Below, one piece after another: positions 36,861 to 48,191 of a stretch of DNA of 64,000 nt (position 1 is the first letter of the stretch; each line of letters starts with the position of its first letter). The notes under the pieces were generated by a model. The model saw nothing but the letters and a program-made list of their open reading frames with translations, was not told where the DNA came from and searched no databases. The position numbers and the translations under genes were made by a program. This stretch comes from Pachypanchax playfairii (taxonomy: Eukaryota > Chordata > Actinopteri > Cyprinodontiformes > Aplocheilidae), in contig SSNP01000041.1 in NCBI GenBank assembly GCA_006937955.1, positions 1,558,365-1,622,364 of the forward strand, in the 5' to 3' direction.

Positions 36861-36945
36861 CAGTTTTGTGCAAAAGTTTTAGGCAGTGGAACACAGTATC
36901 TGGTGTGAGCAGCTGTTAGTTTTAAAACAGCATGAAAACAATTTC
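36861..36945 (+). mobile_element. Tc1-like terminal fragment
   Basis: TA followed by CAGTTTTGTGCAAAAGTTTT and AGGCA is the terminus of a fish Tc1 family. Only the end remains. Confidence 0.55.
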
Positions 36946-39202
36946 TAAAAAAATATATTATGTTTATGTTAAATGCAAGATGTAAAGAGATATGCTTGTT
37001 ATTAAAAACAGCTTTAAGTCATTTAATTTAATTTGGTACAACTGTGATAAAGTATTTGATAAACATGTGCATTAAAACACATTATTAGAATCTTCTCTCT
37101 TCATTTTCCTTCATTAGGCTTCCCATAATCATGACATGAAAGCAACTGCTGCAGTTGTTTCAGTGCAATCACCCTTTTTATCTTCTAAATAGGGTTTCAA
37201 CCTTATTATGTTTGTTTTTTATTGTGCTGCAGTCTTTGCTATGCAACGATGCATCTTTTTATAGCTAAGCCTTCATGTTGATGAGCTACAATCACATTTC
37301 AGTTCTGTCCGTGTGGCGTTTCAGGTCAAATCCTGTTAAACAGAATGAGGGATCAAGTTTTATTGGCATGAAAAGAAGCGGACAGTTCCAGCCCAGACCC
37401 CCAGAAGACAGTCTTCACAACAATAACAGAAACAACAATAATAACTGCATGAGACTTCATTAAACATTCTGTGAGTTAATTAGCAGTAAAATGAGCTTGT
37501 GTTCAGACATGAACTAAAATCACTTCTCGTACCAAATTCTTTTAGATAAATATAATTCTCTAAAGTGGAAGAAAATAAATTTGATTGCATTAAAAAGCTT
37601 TTAAGAAGCTGTAAGTTGCATTTGAGCTGGAAATTAAGGAGTTCCCAGTCTTTATATATAATCAAAGACAACTCTTAAGCAGCAGCTTCAGCTGCAGTAA
37701 TACCTGCAGAAATGTACTTCAAATGAAGAGAGAACTTCACTTGCCATTTGATGGCTTGATTGGAACTGAGAATTTTCTATGGCTGGATGCAAGATGCATC
37801 TGTAAAAAGAAAAATCAGCATTCATTAGATGTAAATTTTCAGCCATTCCTGTGCTGTCAGTGGAAAAAGGGGGGGGGGGTGAATAAAAAAAAAAAATATA
37901 ATTACAAGTCCCATTTTCCACTTTCAACCACGTTTGAACTCCCACCTGAAAATTTTTGCTGAACTCTCTCACATAATGATTCACATCCACATTTATTTAT
38001 TTATTCATCCTGGAAAATGGTAATTCTGACGTGACCTTTTTGTTGTTTGAAATGATTTGATGAAGCAAAGACGCTAATAGTTTATCGATGGTTTTCTGTG
38101 TAATGAAATTTCTTTTCCTGGAGAATCAATGATTGAACTGTATAATTACAAAAGCCTCGTTAAATCACAAAACTGTGCCGGATACGGTAAGAGGTGAGAT
38201 TCTTTTGATGTGCTCTTGTAAGAACTGCATTATTGAAAAAACTAAAATTGCTTGCTTTAACTTCATTTGAATAGAAGTCAGAAGCTTGTTATGTGTGTGT
38301 GTGAGACAGCCCCCAAATTAGTGTCCCTGGAAAGGCTGAGACCAACTGCGTCATGGGTTTTTTTTTTCACTTCTTTTGCTAGAAGATGCCTTTGGTGAGG
38401 AAGAACGAAGCTTGATGTTTGAGAGAAGTACTCATGGAACATGATAACGGTGCTTTAGGCGCCACTTGTCTCCTGTTTTTGCCACAAGACATTTCACAGA
38501 CTGGGTGTTTGGAAATAGATAGCAGGCAGGAAATGCAGCCGCTCAGCAGATCCGTTTTTGGCAGGCACACAAGCAACAGCACAGAGCATGTTCAAATGAA
38601 AACCTCGAGGAATAAAACAATAATAATAAATAATACTTTCTCAGATCTTCCACTTTGAACATATAAGATGGTGTTCGACATATAAAGATGAAAGTCCTCT
38701 GCATTAAATACTTTTCCCAGACACAGAAATTGTTTTTGAACATTTAAAACTGAAAGATTTCCCTGTAATTTATTTAGAAGTGTTGAAAATCCTTCTAAAT
38801 AATCTGGATCAGCACCTTCGAAACTGGAAATCGAGATCCAAATTAACTTCCCGGTCTATTTCCCAGAGCAGGGAAACCCAATGTCTCACCTGGGTCCCCC
38901 ACCATAAAACAGCCAGATCCTTTGATCCAGACAGTTACTGTAGGTTTTGTGGTACACTGGGAGATTTGTTGTGACGTAATCTTATAATTTGGGTATTAAT
39001 TTACTGGAGCACTGTGAAGTTACACAACTTAAGTGTCACCGAGGGCTTTGGCGTGTAAGTGGCTTACAGCCTCCCTCTAAATAATCCAGAGCTGTCCATC
39101 TATCTTGGTACTCTCACAAGCTTCGGTTGTAGATGTTCCACTCTGCATCATTCTCTGCTGAGGAGGGAAAAAAGTAAAATCAGCCAAAGGAGGATGAAAG
39201 TT
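36946..39202. other. unannotated sequence
   Basis: A G-run/A-run occurs at 37868-37895. The rest appears unique, without a recognisable exon. Confidence 0.4.
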
Positions 39203-39206
39203 TTAA

Positions 39207-39751
39207 AGGTACAATATGTGAGAATTTTACAGTGAAATACTCAAACAACAGTCTAATGTCCCACTGATGTTAAAAATAAAGTCCCATTCTAACAGATGTT
39301 GATCTCAGCCGGCTGGGTGGTCGCTAGTTTTGGTCATTTTAAAAACGATGGTCCGGACCAGAATCATTATTTACACATCCAGACTTCCTGGTTCTATAAC
39401 GAATCACATGTGAGTCTACAAGGCTGCCAAGTCTTCAACACAAGCAGCTGTAATTCAATAACAAGCAGCAGCAAAAAGTAAGAAACTGAGCAGCCGAGCT
39501 GCCCGTGATGGGGCGTTCAAACGCACTTAGGAAAACTCAATGCTGAACAAATAGGCCTTCAGACATTCCCAAAAATTTTACAAATACAAGAGAAACAAAA
39601 AGAGAATCAACATCAGAACTGGCAACCCAACGGAAAAGTCAGGTAGGGGAGGTAGGTAGGGTGAGCAGCTGAGAGCAGACGGGTTTTTTTTTTTACATGA
39701 ACTGCGGGACTCGGATTCGAGGACAAGGTCTAATTCTTACATACTGTACCT
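39207..39751 (+). mobile_element. TTAA-type MITE, family alpha, copy 2
   Basis: It is 545 bp, flanked by perfect TTAA (39203-39206 and 39752-39755). The ends are AGGTACAATATGTGAGAATT and, inverted, AGGTACAGTATGTAAGAATT (18 of 20 identical). The interior matches the shorter, inverted copy at 36007-36398. TTAA duplications with AGG termini fit T2/Kolobok-type elements better than piggyBac, whose ends start CCC. Confidence 0.85.
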
Positions 39752-39755
39752 TTAA

Positions 39756-40494
39756 AAAGTTGTGTCATTAGTTGTGTGGAAGATATGAGACAGTAATGAA
39801 TCAACATAGAGCAATACTAACGGTAATGATCATAGAAGCTCCACTTATTATTGTTGTCTGGGTTAGTAGAGTTGTACTGTTGATACCTCTGTACAAATGA
39901 TAATGTTAATTTTCAAACCAAATTATGAATGCATGCACTGATTTATGCAACTGAGGGAAGGGGATTTTATTTCAAAGCAGTACTTGCTATTTTTACCAGT
40001 TTAAAAGCACATTTATTGTTTATTTACTGGGTGAAAACAGATAATGTGACCCATCAGATTGGCTTAAAGTGTTTCTTTATTATCTTATTTTCACTTATCA
40101 CAAAAAATATGTCTGATATGTTCTTAGTCTGACCTTATCCTACCTGCTCAGTGCAGCTTTTCTGTCAGCGTCTGGTTCTGATGAACAGAGGCGGAAGCGT
40201 GTGCTGAAGTTAACGGGCTCTTGATACTTCAAGCAGACATTGGGTGCAGTTACCAAGAACTGGTACATAGAAAACATGATGAAGGGGTTTTTATTATTTG
40301 GTTGATTCTGTTGTGCTAGCTTGGTATTTTTAAGCATTTAATATTACAAGATTTATTTTTCTGGTCTGTATGAATGACCACACAAGAAAAAAAAGAAAGG
40401 CTTATCCTGACTGCTGTATGGAAGAGTTACATTTATATCTGCATCTTGCTGGGTCGTGACTGTTGATGGCTTGATAGGAAAATAACAATTTAAG
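39756..40494. other. unannotated sequence
   Basis: Nothing was recognised. Confidence 0.4.
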
Positions 40495-40703
40495 AATTTT
40501 TCTTATGTCTCAGCGAAAATGTGCATTTGGCTGTGAGAGTTACAGGAATGTATTCACTATTTTATTCAGGCAGCTCGAGGGGCAGCAAACTGAGCATTTT
40601 ACTTCCTGGTCGGAGAATAACTCGAAAGTTATGAAAACTATATAAAACCAAAGGTAACATCATATAGACGTTGAAAGCTGTAACATAACATGATACGGGA
40701 CCT
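40495..40703 (+). mobile_element. TTAA-type MITE, family beta, partial (copy 2)
   Basis: TGTCTCAGCGAAAATGTGC...GAGAGTTACAGGAAT...GCTCGAGGGGCAGCA and TTTTACTTCCTGGTCGGAGA align with 47411-47495 and 48042-48080. It ends GGGACCT followed by TTAA (40704-40707). A central block present in the 47-kb copy is deleted here, and the left end is missing. Confidence 0.7.
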
Positions 40704-40707
40704 TTAA

Positions 40708-43700
40708 TAAATCCTTTACCTGAGAAGTTGTAATTAAAACTGCAAGAAGAAAGAACGCAACTAAGATTTATAAAATAATCGGTTCTGATATAAAATGAGA
40801 AACACTAAATCCACAGTTAACACAAAGTTTTCATTACACAACCATAGTTTATTACCGATGTCGTCACTTACACAGACTAAAGAAGTGTCAGCAATAACCA
40901 CTGAAAGGTAATTAGCAAATCATACTCCAATAAGTAGTTGAAAATAGTTTTAGGAAACATTCTCATTACCCAGCTGGAAACCAAATGTAGTAAATTTACA
41001 CTATTTTTTTTTTAAAGAAACTGGACCTAAAATTGTAATGCATGGCGTCAGGAAATGAGGGAATTATTCTCCTGTAAAGGAAATGAATTCCTCTTAGTCT
41101 GCTGCTTAATTCGATCAGTTTTTACATTGTTTAAGGTTGGTTGAACCCATGAATCCGCAAACTGTTAGAGTATCTAGGCTGTTTGGATCAAGTAATGCAG
41201 ATTATGATGAAATCACCCTGAATATTTGCTGCTCAGACACATTTTTTACCTGTCTGTGCACTTTTGCAACTACACTTTGTACAACTGACTGACAAAACAA
41301 TCACATTTTCTTTTCGAGTTCTGCATTGCTTTTTTCATCTGTTGACCGACAACAGATGTTTTTTATGACCTCTTGTAATTTTCATGTTACTCTACGAATC
41401 AACATATAGGCAAAGTTTATTGTCATAATCCACTACAAGCAGTACAATGTCAGAGATTAAATCCATTTGTCTTGTGAAGCTCATCGTTTGAAAGTCCTTC
41501 GCAAAGAAATGCTGAAAGTTCAGAGTTTTAAAAAAAAAAATCTTTGTAGTCCAGAATAGAAGACGTCTCTATGTACAGCAAGATCCTTTGTAGTAGTCTT
41601 GTCTCCTTTCATGATCCGCTAGACCAGATTGGGGGCTACCTGCGTAATGAACAAAATCAGAGTCATGAAACGTATAACAGCACAAAACCAAAACAAACCT
41701 TTAATATCTTTTCATTTTTTATTAGAAAAGCAACCAGAAAAATCAACATTAAAGCCTATTTCATCATTTCTGATTCTATGTTGGAAACCAACAGGAAAAT
41801 AATTATAATCACAATTTACGTATTCGTGACCAGTGGGAAAACAAAACAAGGTTTGATGAAACAAATAACATTCTCATGATTGGAATTCCAGCTCCGTGTG
41901 TGGGATCTAGATCATTCCACACTTATTTCATTATTTATTTTCTTTAAACATGCTCAACATTTACAATCTGAACATCAAAATGTTCACGTTTTTATATATG
42001 TTGATATGTATGACCTTTTGTAAAAAACTGTGTTAGAAACATTTTTCAAATTATTTCCAGAAAACAAACTCAACCTTTCAGAATTGGATTGATTTAGGAG
42101 TCTCGAGGACCGTGGAGCAGCTGGAAACCCAGATGTTTTCTGGTATTCCTCTATGCTATGCAGCCTAGTAGGGTATTCATATAAAACCAGGACTAAGAGA
42201 TCATTCACAAAGGTGATTCCTGAAGATAATGCCCAAATTCCCAAATTTAAACTGGAGACATTCTCAAACTTTTCAGACTTCCTATCAGGAACACTGGAAA
42301 CCGCCGTTCCCACCCATCGCTTTAGCTTTTCAGTCCTAGTCCGCTGCTGTCAGATACTTGAAGACCTCCATTCTCCTTGAGATTAAATTGCCTGTCATGA
42401 AGCTCAGTGGCTGACTGGCAGCTCCTCTGCTCCACTAAAAGTACATTCTGGAAAAGACTCTCAAGGAGCGTAACATAACAACCTTCATAACAACGTCCGC
42501 TATCAATTCCAGTCGGCTGTCAGATGACATGCAGGTTTGATGGACTGCGGGAAGCCATCACCGGACTTGTAAGGTCCTATTATTGATGCCAAACTTTTGA
42601 TGGGAAACAGACAGCCATGACAGCCCAGTTAGATTAATTCACAAATGGCTTGTTTGACAAATCAGGGGGCAGAGTCACAGCACGGCAGTGCATAATGTCA
42701 TATAAATTACCCTCAATTACACAGAGAAACAGATGCAACACAAGAATCGTCAAGCTTCACTTGAAAATCTGAACAAACATGAAAACTAGGGTAAAGAGTT
42801 TTCACAAAACAAGGTAGCGGTGGTCAATGAACAGGCTGCAATAACTTCCTCCCTTATCCGATTCATTTACATTTCAAGCTGCCAAGGTGATTTATGTGAT
42901 ACTAATTTGAGAATAATTTTGGGCTGAAAAGACAAAGAGCTCAGCTGCTTTATTGTCAGAAGAGAAAACGTCTCTAGAGATCAATCCATACTCTGTCTCA
43001 CTTCAGGAGGGGGCAAAATCATTAACAGCATTTGAGGAACTGTCTGAAACGATGCTAAAAATACTGAGAAGGAAAAACCAAGTCTTCCCTGGGTGTTGCG
43101 TTTGTTTAATTGGTGCCTGACAAGTGCTAATTTAACTGGCAAAGCATTCATTTCCATTCAGAGCCTGAAGTGAGTGTGGCTGTAAGATTTAACACAGCAG
43201 GTGCAGGAATTGTGTTTGTGTAATTCAGCCGTGTAATTGGCCCTCTGCTGCATCTTTCAGAGCAATATGCTCTGTATTATAACTACCATGACAGGGATTT
43301 TCATCATACGTGCAGTTTTTTTTTTTTTGTAAAGATTTACAACACAAGATTTTGATGCATCACTATAATAAAACAGCAAAATGTCTTTCTCAACAAAAGT
43401 GTTTATGGGCAGTTTCTCGAAAGCTGATTTAGAATGAAGATTTCTAAATATGATGTTGCTCTGTCTCATTTTGAATAGCAGCATGTGCATTTCCAAAATA
43501 AAAGAATGCATGATAGAATAAGAACTGTTCAGTATTTATTGGTCAGAAAAAAAACTTTGGCTTTGACATAAAAAGGCTCTACATGCCAGAACTGATGTGA
43601 AGAACTCTGCAGGAAGGCAGATAATTATGTTAAGAGTCTTTAAAAAGAGGATACAAAGAAAAAAAAAAATCCAAAAAGTTTTAAAATCTAAGTTCAAATA

Positions 43701-45691
43701 ATAAAGTAAGGGAGCTAAAGCAACTCTAAAATATCAGCAGCAATGAGAAGGTAAGGAAGAAACTGACTAAGTAAATAATTTTTAAATGAAGCGGGTGGAT
43801 GTTAGAATTCATGCAAAATAAATACAGCTCTTGCAAAATTAGCCAGAAAATAAGCTCAATTATTAGCTATTAGCTAAATTATTTGAATGAAATATTTGCT
43901 GAATGTCAAATAGTTCCTTCTAAAATTCTCATGAGTAATCTAAACATAAAGTCCCACTAAACCCAGTTATTAAATTGTAAATGGACCATCAGAAAAATAA
44001 TCCATGTTGTTTAAAGGAACTTCTGTATGATCTCACTGGGCTGCGACTGATTTTTGAGAAAATACTGAAGTTTTAATTTGGAAACACCCTAATCTGATCC
44101 ACACTTCATTTCCTTTAGAATAGGTATTTGAAAATGTCCTACATTCACATTAATACTGCTGGTTAAATAAGTAAAGTAGCAGAATGGTACAAATTTGCAG
44201 TATTAGTGTCATTAAATGACAGTAAAATACTCTATAATCAAACTCTCAGGAACCTTCTTCTCTCATGTGTTTTCATCTATTTAAACTGAATTCTGAGGTA
44301 AAAAAAAGGAACCAAACGATAAATTATGACTAGACAAGAACAAACAATGTAATAAAAAGAATACACAAAGCTTTGCTAGCTGATGTAGGATTTTTATCCC
44401 TCTGGTATAAAGCAACACAGACTTTGCAAGTAACCTCTTAAAGGATTTCTGTATTTGTCAGTTAAAAACAAACAGCTTCCACCGTTACCTCCTGCTTCCA
44501 TTTCATCTTTCAAATTTAACTTCTTGAAATTCTTAGCACGTCAGATTCAGTTCATCACTCCGTCAGTGTCCCTGGTTTTCTAATAGCCGGTCCCAGCTTG
44601 GCTTACATTTTCAATTCTCGCCGTTTTTCCAATGTGTGTGATTGATAGAGAGTCATGGAAGTGCGTGTAGCTGGACGTTCCAGCATTATGTAGACTGTGT
44701 ATCTACAAGCTCAGCAGCAGAAAGGAAGAAAGTTCCTGCTGCATCAAACACAAAAAGATTGGAAACGCAGGAAAGTTGTACCTCTGGCTGAGTTCAAAGG
44801 TACATGAGTTACATCTGCTGGGTAATGATACCATTCTGAACATGTTAGAATCATAATCACTCCTCTTCTTCCTCATGTCTATGGTGCGGTCACGCTACGG
44901 GGAATCGTGCTTCCCAATATGACAATGAAGTAATTATAAGCCACATCAATGATTTATGGTGGGAACTCTTCTGTTACTGTCACATGAAGGATTAAACAGT
45001 AATAAATATATAAATTAAACAAAAAGCGGAACAGTAAATGGACAGTTATGGTTGTAATGATAGAGTATTTACCTGGGCTTTGCTGTGGAACATCTGTAGT
45101 TACCAAAGCTGGTCTCTGTCTGCAGATATCTTTCACACAAGAAGAAAACAAAACAAGACATTTAGTTTTCTTTCAACTAAGATCAGATCTGATCATTCTG
45201 AACAGTGATGTTCAAGCTTGTCTATATATATCCATCTCTATACATCTAATATATTAAAGAATATATCTCATTTTGAGGTCCCGACCAATCCGTGAATCAA
45301 TAGCCCAAGGCTCCAGGCTACTGGCTCGAGGCAGGTGTGGTGTGGTGCAGGCTGTTTAAATAATTAAGTACATGGAGAGAGGCAGGACTGAAAGTCTACG
45401 GGTAGTCATAACACAGTGAAGGATACAGGCATCATGTTACAAAGTCAAAAGCAAGTAACTGGAGTGAGTAATTGGCCAGTTTGGGTGCTCAGATTGGCCT
45501 GAAAGTGCTAAGGAGACATGGCAGCCCATTGATTATCAGACCCCAAGGGTCCGAGCGCAGGCTGCAAACACAAACCTTTTTAGTTAAAGGCCGAGGCGAC
45601 GGAAAGTGGAGTCACAGCTTGTTGACCTTGAGGAGTAGTAACACCACATTCAACAGGTTGGATTCTGGGTCAATAAAGAAACACAACTCAC
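40708..45691 (-). other. tafa2: mostly unique sequence downstream of the tafa2 exon (probable last intron)
   Basis: Because the exon at 45692 ends with a splice donor, at least the start of this stretch must be intron. I could not find the short last exon. Segments such as 42380-42760 and 43080-43260 look complex and repeat-free, which is compatible with conserved noncoding elements. No transposon was recognised. Confidence 0.5.
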
Positions 45692-45816
45692 CTTTGTGGT
45701 CTTGATCTTGTTCCCTGTCGCGCAGCTCCAGCCCTTCAGATCAGGAAGAACTTTGCATTCTTCCCCGTCAAGGCACGGATGCATCTGGCACCACCATTTC
45801 TGCTCCACTATTGAGG
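45692..45816 (-). CDS. tafa2: tafa2 (fam19a2) coding exon, C-terminal half of mature peptide
   Basis: This 125-nt exon encodes the second half of TAFA2: (A)SIVEQKWWCQMHPCLDGEE followed by CKVLPDLKGWSCATGNKIK and TTK. It supplies the last four of the ten family cysteines (WWC, PC, EEC, WSC). The acceptor AG is at 45818-45817 after a pyrimidine-rich tract, and the donor is AAAG|GTGAGTT at 45691-45685, so the reading frame is open throughout. Entry phase (CC completing G|CC) matches the exit phase of the exon at 54655. Exit is in phase 0, so the missing last exon should encode only a few residues (V-T-R/H and stop in relatives). The SIVEQKWW and ATGNKIKTT segments favour TAFA2 over TAFA1, TAFA3 or TAFA4, although a teleost paralogue (tafa2a/b) cannot be told apart here. 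Confidence 0.95.
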
Positions 45817-46627
45817 CTTGACAGAGAGGTAAGATGAATAAAATATCAGACGTCTGTTCGTGCCATCTGCAGTATTAAACACCCACAAATCGATTGTGCT
45901 TTATTTCCCAGAAATCATACAATTCAAACATATGTGACCTTAAAGTAATAAACTCAACTCTACAGTACATCAAATATCTATATTTTATTCTTTGTTTGAT
46001 AGTTTGAAAGACACTTTCCAGAGATCCACCCACACATTAAGAGTTTTTGTGCTTTTGATGAAGATTTAACTTCAGTACAAACAATAAAAACTGTAGCAGA
46101 AACTGTCTCAGAGGGGATTTATGCTTTTCTAAGAAGCTGCTGTAGAGTTTTTTTTCTCTATTTTTAGCGCTATAAGCTGCTATCTGGTTCCAAAATACCT
46201 GAGACACCAACATCTTTATAGCCAGTGTCTCTAAAACTCTGAAAAACTTCCTACCAAAATAAAAGAATCTAAATGAATAACAAACACTGAAGGGCACGAG
46301 AGAGAAAAATATTAGAATTATTTTGATTCAGTTCATGTTTTGAAACTCACTGACACAAAATTGTAAATGTAAAATTATAGAAGTGACGAAACATTTTAGA
46401 ATTATTGAAAGTAGGTAAGATAACAAAAAAAAAAAAAGATTCAAATTAAGCAAAATAATGACAATTTTAGCATTTTGTAAATTGATCAGCTGCAGATGTT
46501 CGTCATTTGTTTCAGTTTAGAAGTGATTAAAATGAGCTAAAAAACGGAGTCGCTATATCCCAACTTTAAACAATGAGAGTCGACATTTAAATCATCATTA
46601 TCAGATAACTGATCAAAATGGCATCTG

Positions 46628-46780
46628 CACAGTGGTGCAGTTCGCTGTTACCTTGCAGCATGAAGATCCTGGGTTCAAAACCTGACTGAGATCTTTCTGC
46701 GTGAAGTTTGCGTGTTCTACTCATGCATGTGTTTCTCAGACCAAAAGCATGTATGTTCAGTAATCAGCACCCTGAATTAA

Positions 46781-46782
<2 letters not shown>
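46628..46782 (+). repeat. SINE-like repeat with tRNA-like head, copy 4
   Basis: An A-box-like TGGTGCAGTTCG (46633-46644) and a B-box-like GGTTCAAAACC (46672-46682) are followed by TTTCTGCGTGAAGTTTGCGT, GTTCTACTCATGCATG and a decayed CAAAAGCATG...AATTAACC body. It runs directly into the TG array. Confidence 0.65.

Positions 46783-46853
<71 letters not shown>
46783..46853. repeat. (GT)35 microsatellite
   Basis: About 71 bases of uninterrupted GT, followed by GGTTGTGTATTTCTGTGACG, which resembles the continuation of the SINE-like body. Confidence 0.97.
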
Positions 46854-46854
<1 letters not shown>

Positions 46855-47110
46855 TTGTGTATTTCTGTGACGCCCCTCAACAGGAACAAGCTGTTGAAAA
46901 AGGGATGAGTGATCAAAACAATACCTGATTTCATCTTAAGAACATTGAACCAATATGTGACATATTAACTGGTGTGCTACTGGTGTATTAAGTACATCAT
47001 TGCTGGTTGAATTCTTCATTCTTTGTGAGACATTAATCAGATGTCTAATGATGTGCTTTTGTTTTTAGACTGGAAAATGGTCATTTTGTTTACAGGGTAA
47101 AATGACTTAA

Positions 47111-48187
47111 AGGTTGTATACCATGTAAAATCAGCCTTTTGGAGCTTTTAACCATGTTGTGATGTTATTTCCTTATTTTTTTGTTTAATAAACACATTTC
47201 TCAGTAATCCTCCTGATTCCTGCGCTCTGAGCAGCTGCTCCACTCTCCTGGATAACAACTGACTGTAACATAGTGATGTAACAATGTTACACCAGGACCT
47301 GCATGATGTATCCGTCCTGCCCCTGCAGATTAAACACACGTGTAGAGCTGCAAGAGTCTGAAGCAAGACACTAAACGCCACTGTTTTGTAGTATTTCACT
47401 TTCTAAAAATGTCTCACTGAAAATGTTTATTTGGCTGCGAGAGTTACAGGAATTTATTCACCATTTTATTCAGTCAGCTCGAGGGGCAGCACTCGCGAGG
47501 AGGGGGCCTGGAGGAGAGATGGGATTTTAGGGGTGTTTCTCAAAGCCAAGGAACCTTGCCTTGATGCCTTGGTCCCGCCCCAGTTGCCTGGGAGATACGT
47601 CACCGGGACCCGCCAAGGTGCATTCCAATGTTCATTTGCTACCGAGGCCTCTGTACTCGGTTTGCCCGCGGGACGTGCCTTGATGCCTTCCCTTGGTCAC
47701 AAATTTCCCAGAATACATCGCGGTATTTTCAAAAAATGGCGGTTGAGGAGCCGGCAGCAGCTACTTCAAAGAGTTCAAAGGTTTAAATGTAAGTTAACTG
47801 ATTGTTGCTATCAGGCTTATATTTAAAATGTTTTTGTTTTCTTTTTAAATCCAAAGCAGTTATACGGTTGGTTAGTTGCTTTGTACTTGCAGCTTCTGTG
47901 GCTAGAAGGTATTAACTCGCTTGAACATTTATTTTATTTTTATTAACATTTCTAGCTCCATGGGCGATGTGCGATCTACGAAGGCAGTGCCTCGGTAGGA
48001 AAGGTTCCTTGACATTGAGAAACACCCTAGGTCAACCGAGTGTTTTACTTCCTGGTCAGAGAATATCTCGAGAATATAAGTTATGTTTCAGGACAAATGA
48101 AGATAATATAACACCAAAGGTAATATTTTGTCATATATGTGTCTATTCCAGATGATGAAAGCTGTAAAACAGCAGGATACAGGACAT
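47111..48187 (+). mobile_element. TTAA-type MITE, family beta, longest copy, with nested insertion
   Basis: It is flanked by TTAA (47107-47110 and 48188-48191). The left end reads AGGTTGTATACCATG and the inverted right end ATGTCCTGTATCCTG; the other family copies end AGG(T)(T/C)C(T)GTATC. Without the nested 497-bp element and its duplicated TAG it is about 577 bp. The copies at 3605-3798 and 40495-40703 confirm the right half. No conserved protein is evident, although a minus-strand open frame of 83 codons covers 47148-47399. Confidence 0.75.
47531..48027. mobile_element. Harbinger-like MITE nested in the family beta element
   Basis: The 497-bp unit has ends GGGTGTTTCTCAAAGCCAAG and, inverted, GGGTGTTTCTCAATGTCAAG (25 of the first 27 bases match). 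It is flanked by TAG (47528-47530 and 48028-48030). The unfilled site GATTTTAGG...GTGTTTTAC is preserved in the related copy at about 3640, which proves that the insertion duplicated three bases. A 3-bp duplication and GGG ends fit PIF/Harbinger. The interior is CpG-rich and contains a short ATGGCGG-initiated frame followed by a splice-donor-like GTAAGT. Confidence 0.85.
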
Positions 48188-48191
48188 TTAA

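Noticed and set aside
46708..46908. Open frame with a Val-Cys run
   Set aside because: Translation of the TG microsatellite.
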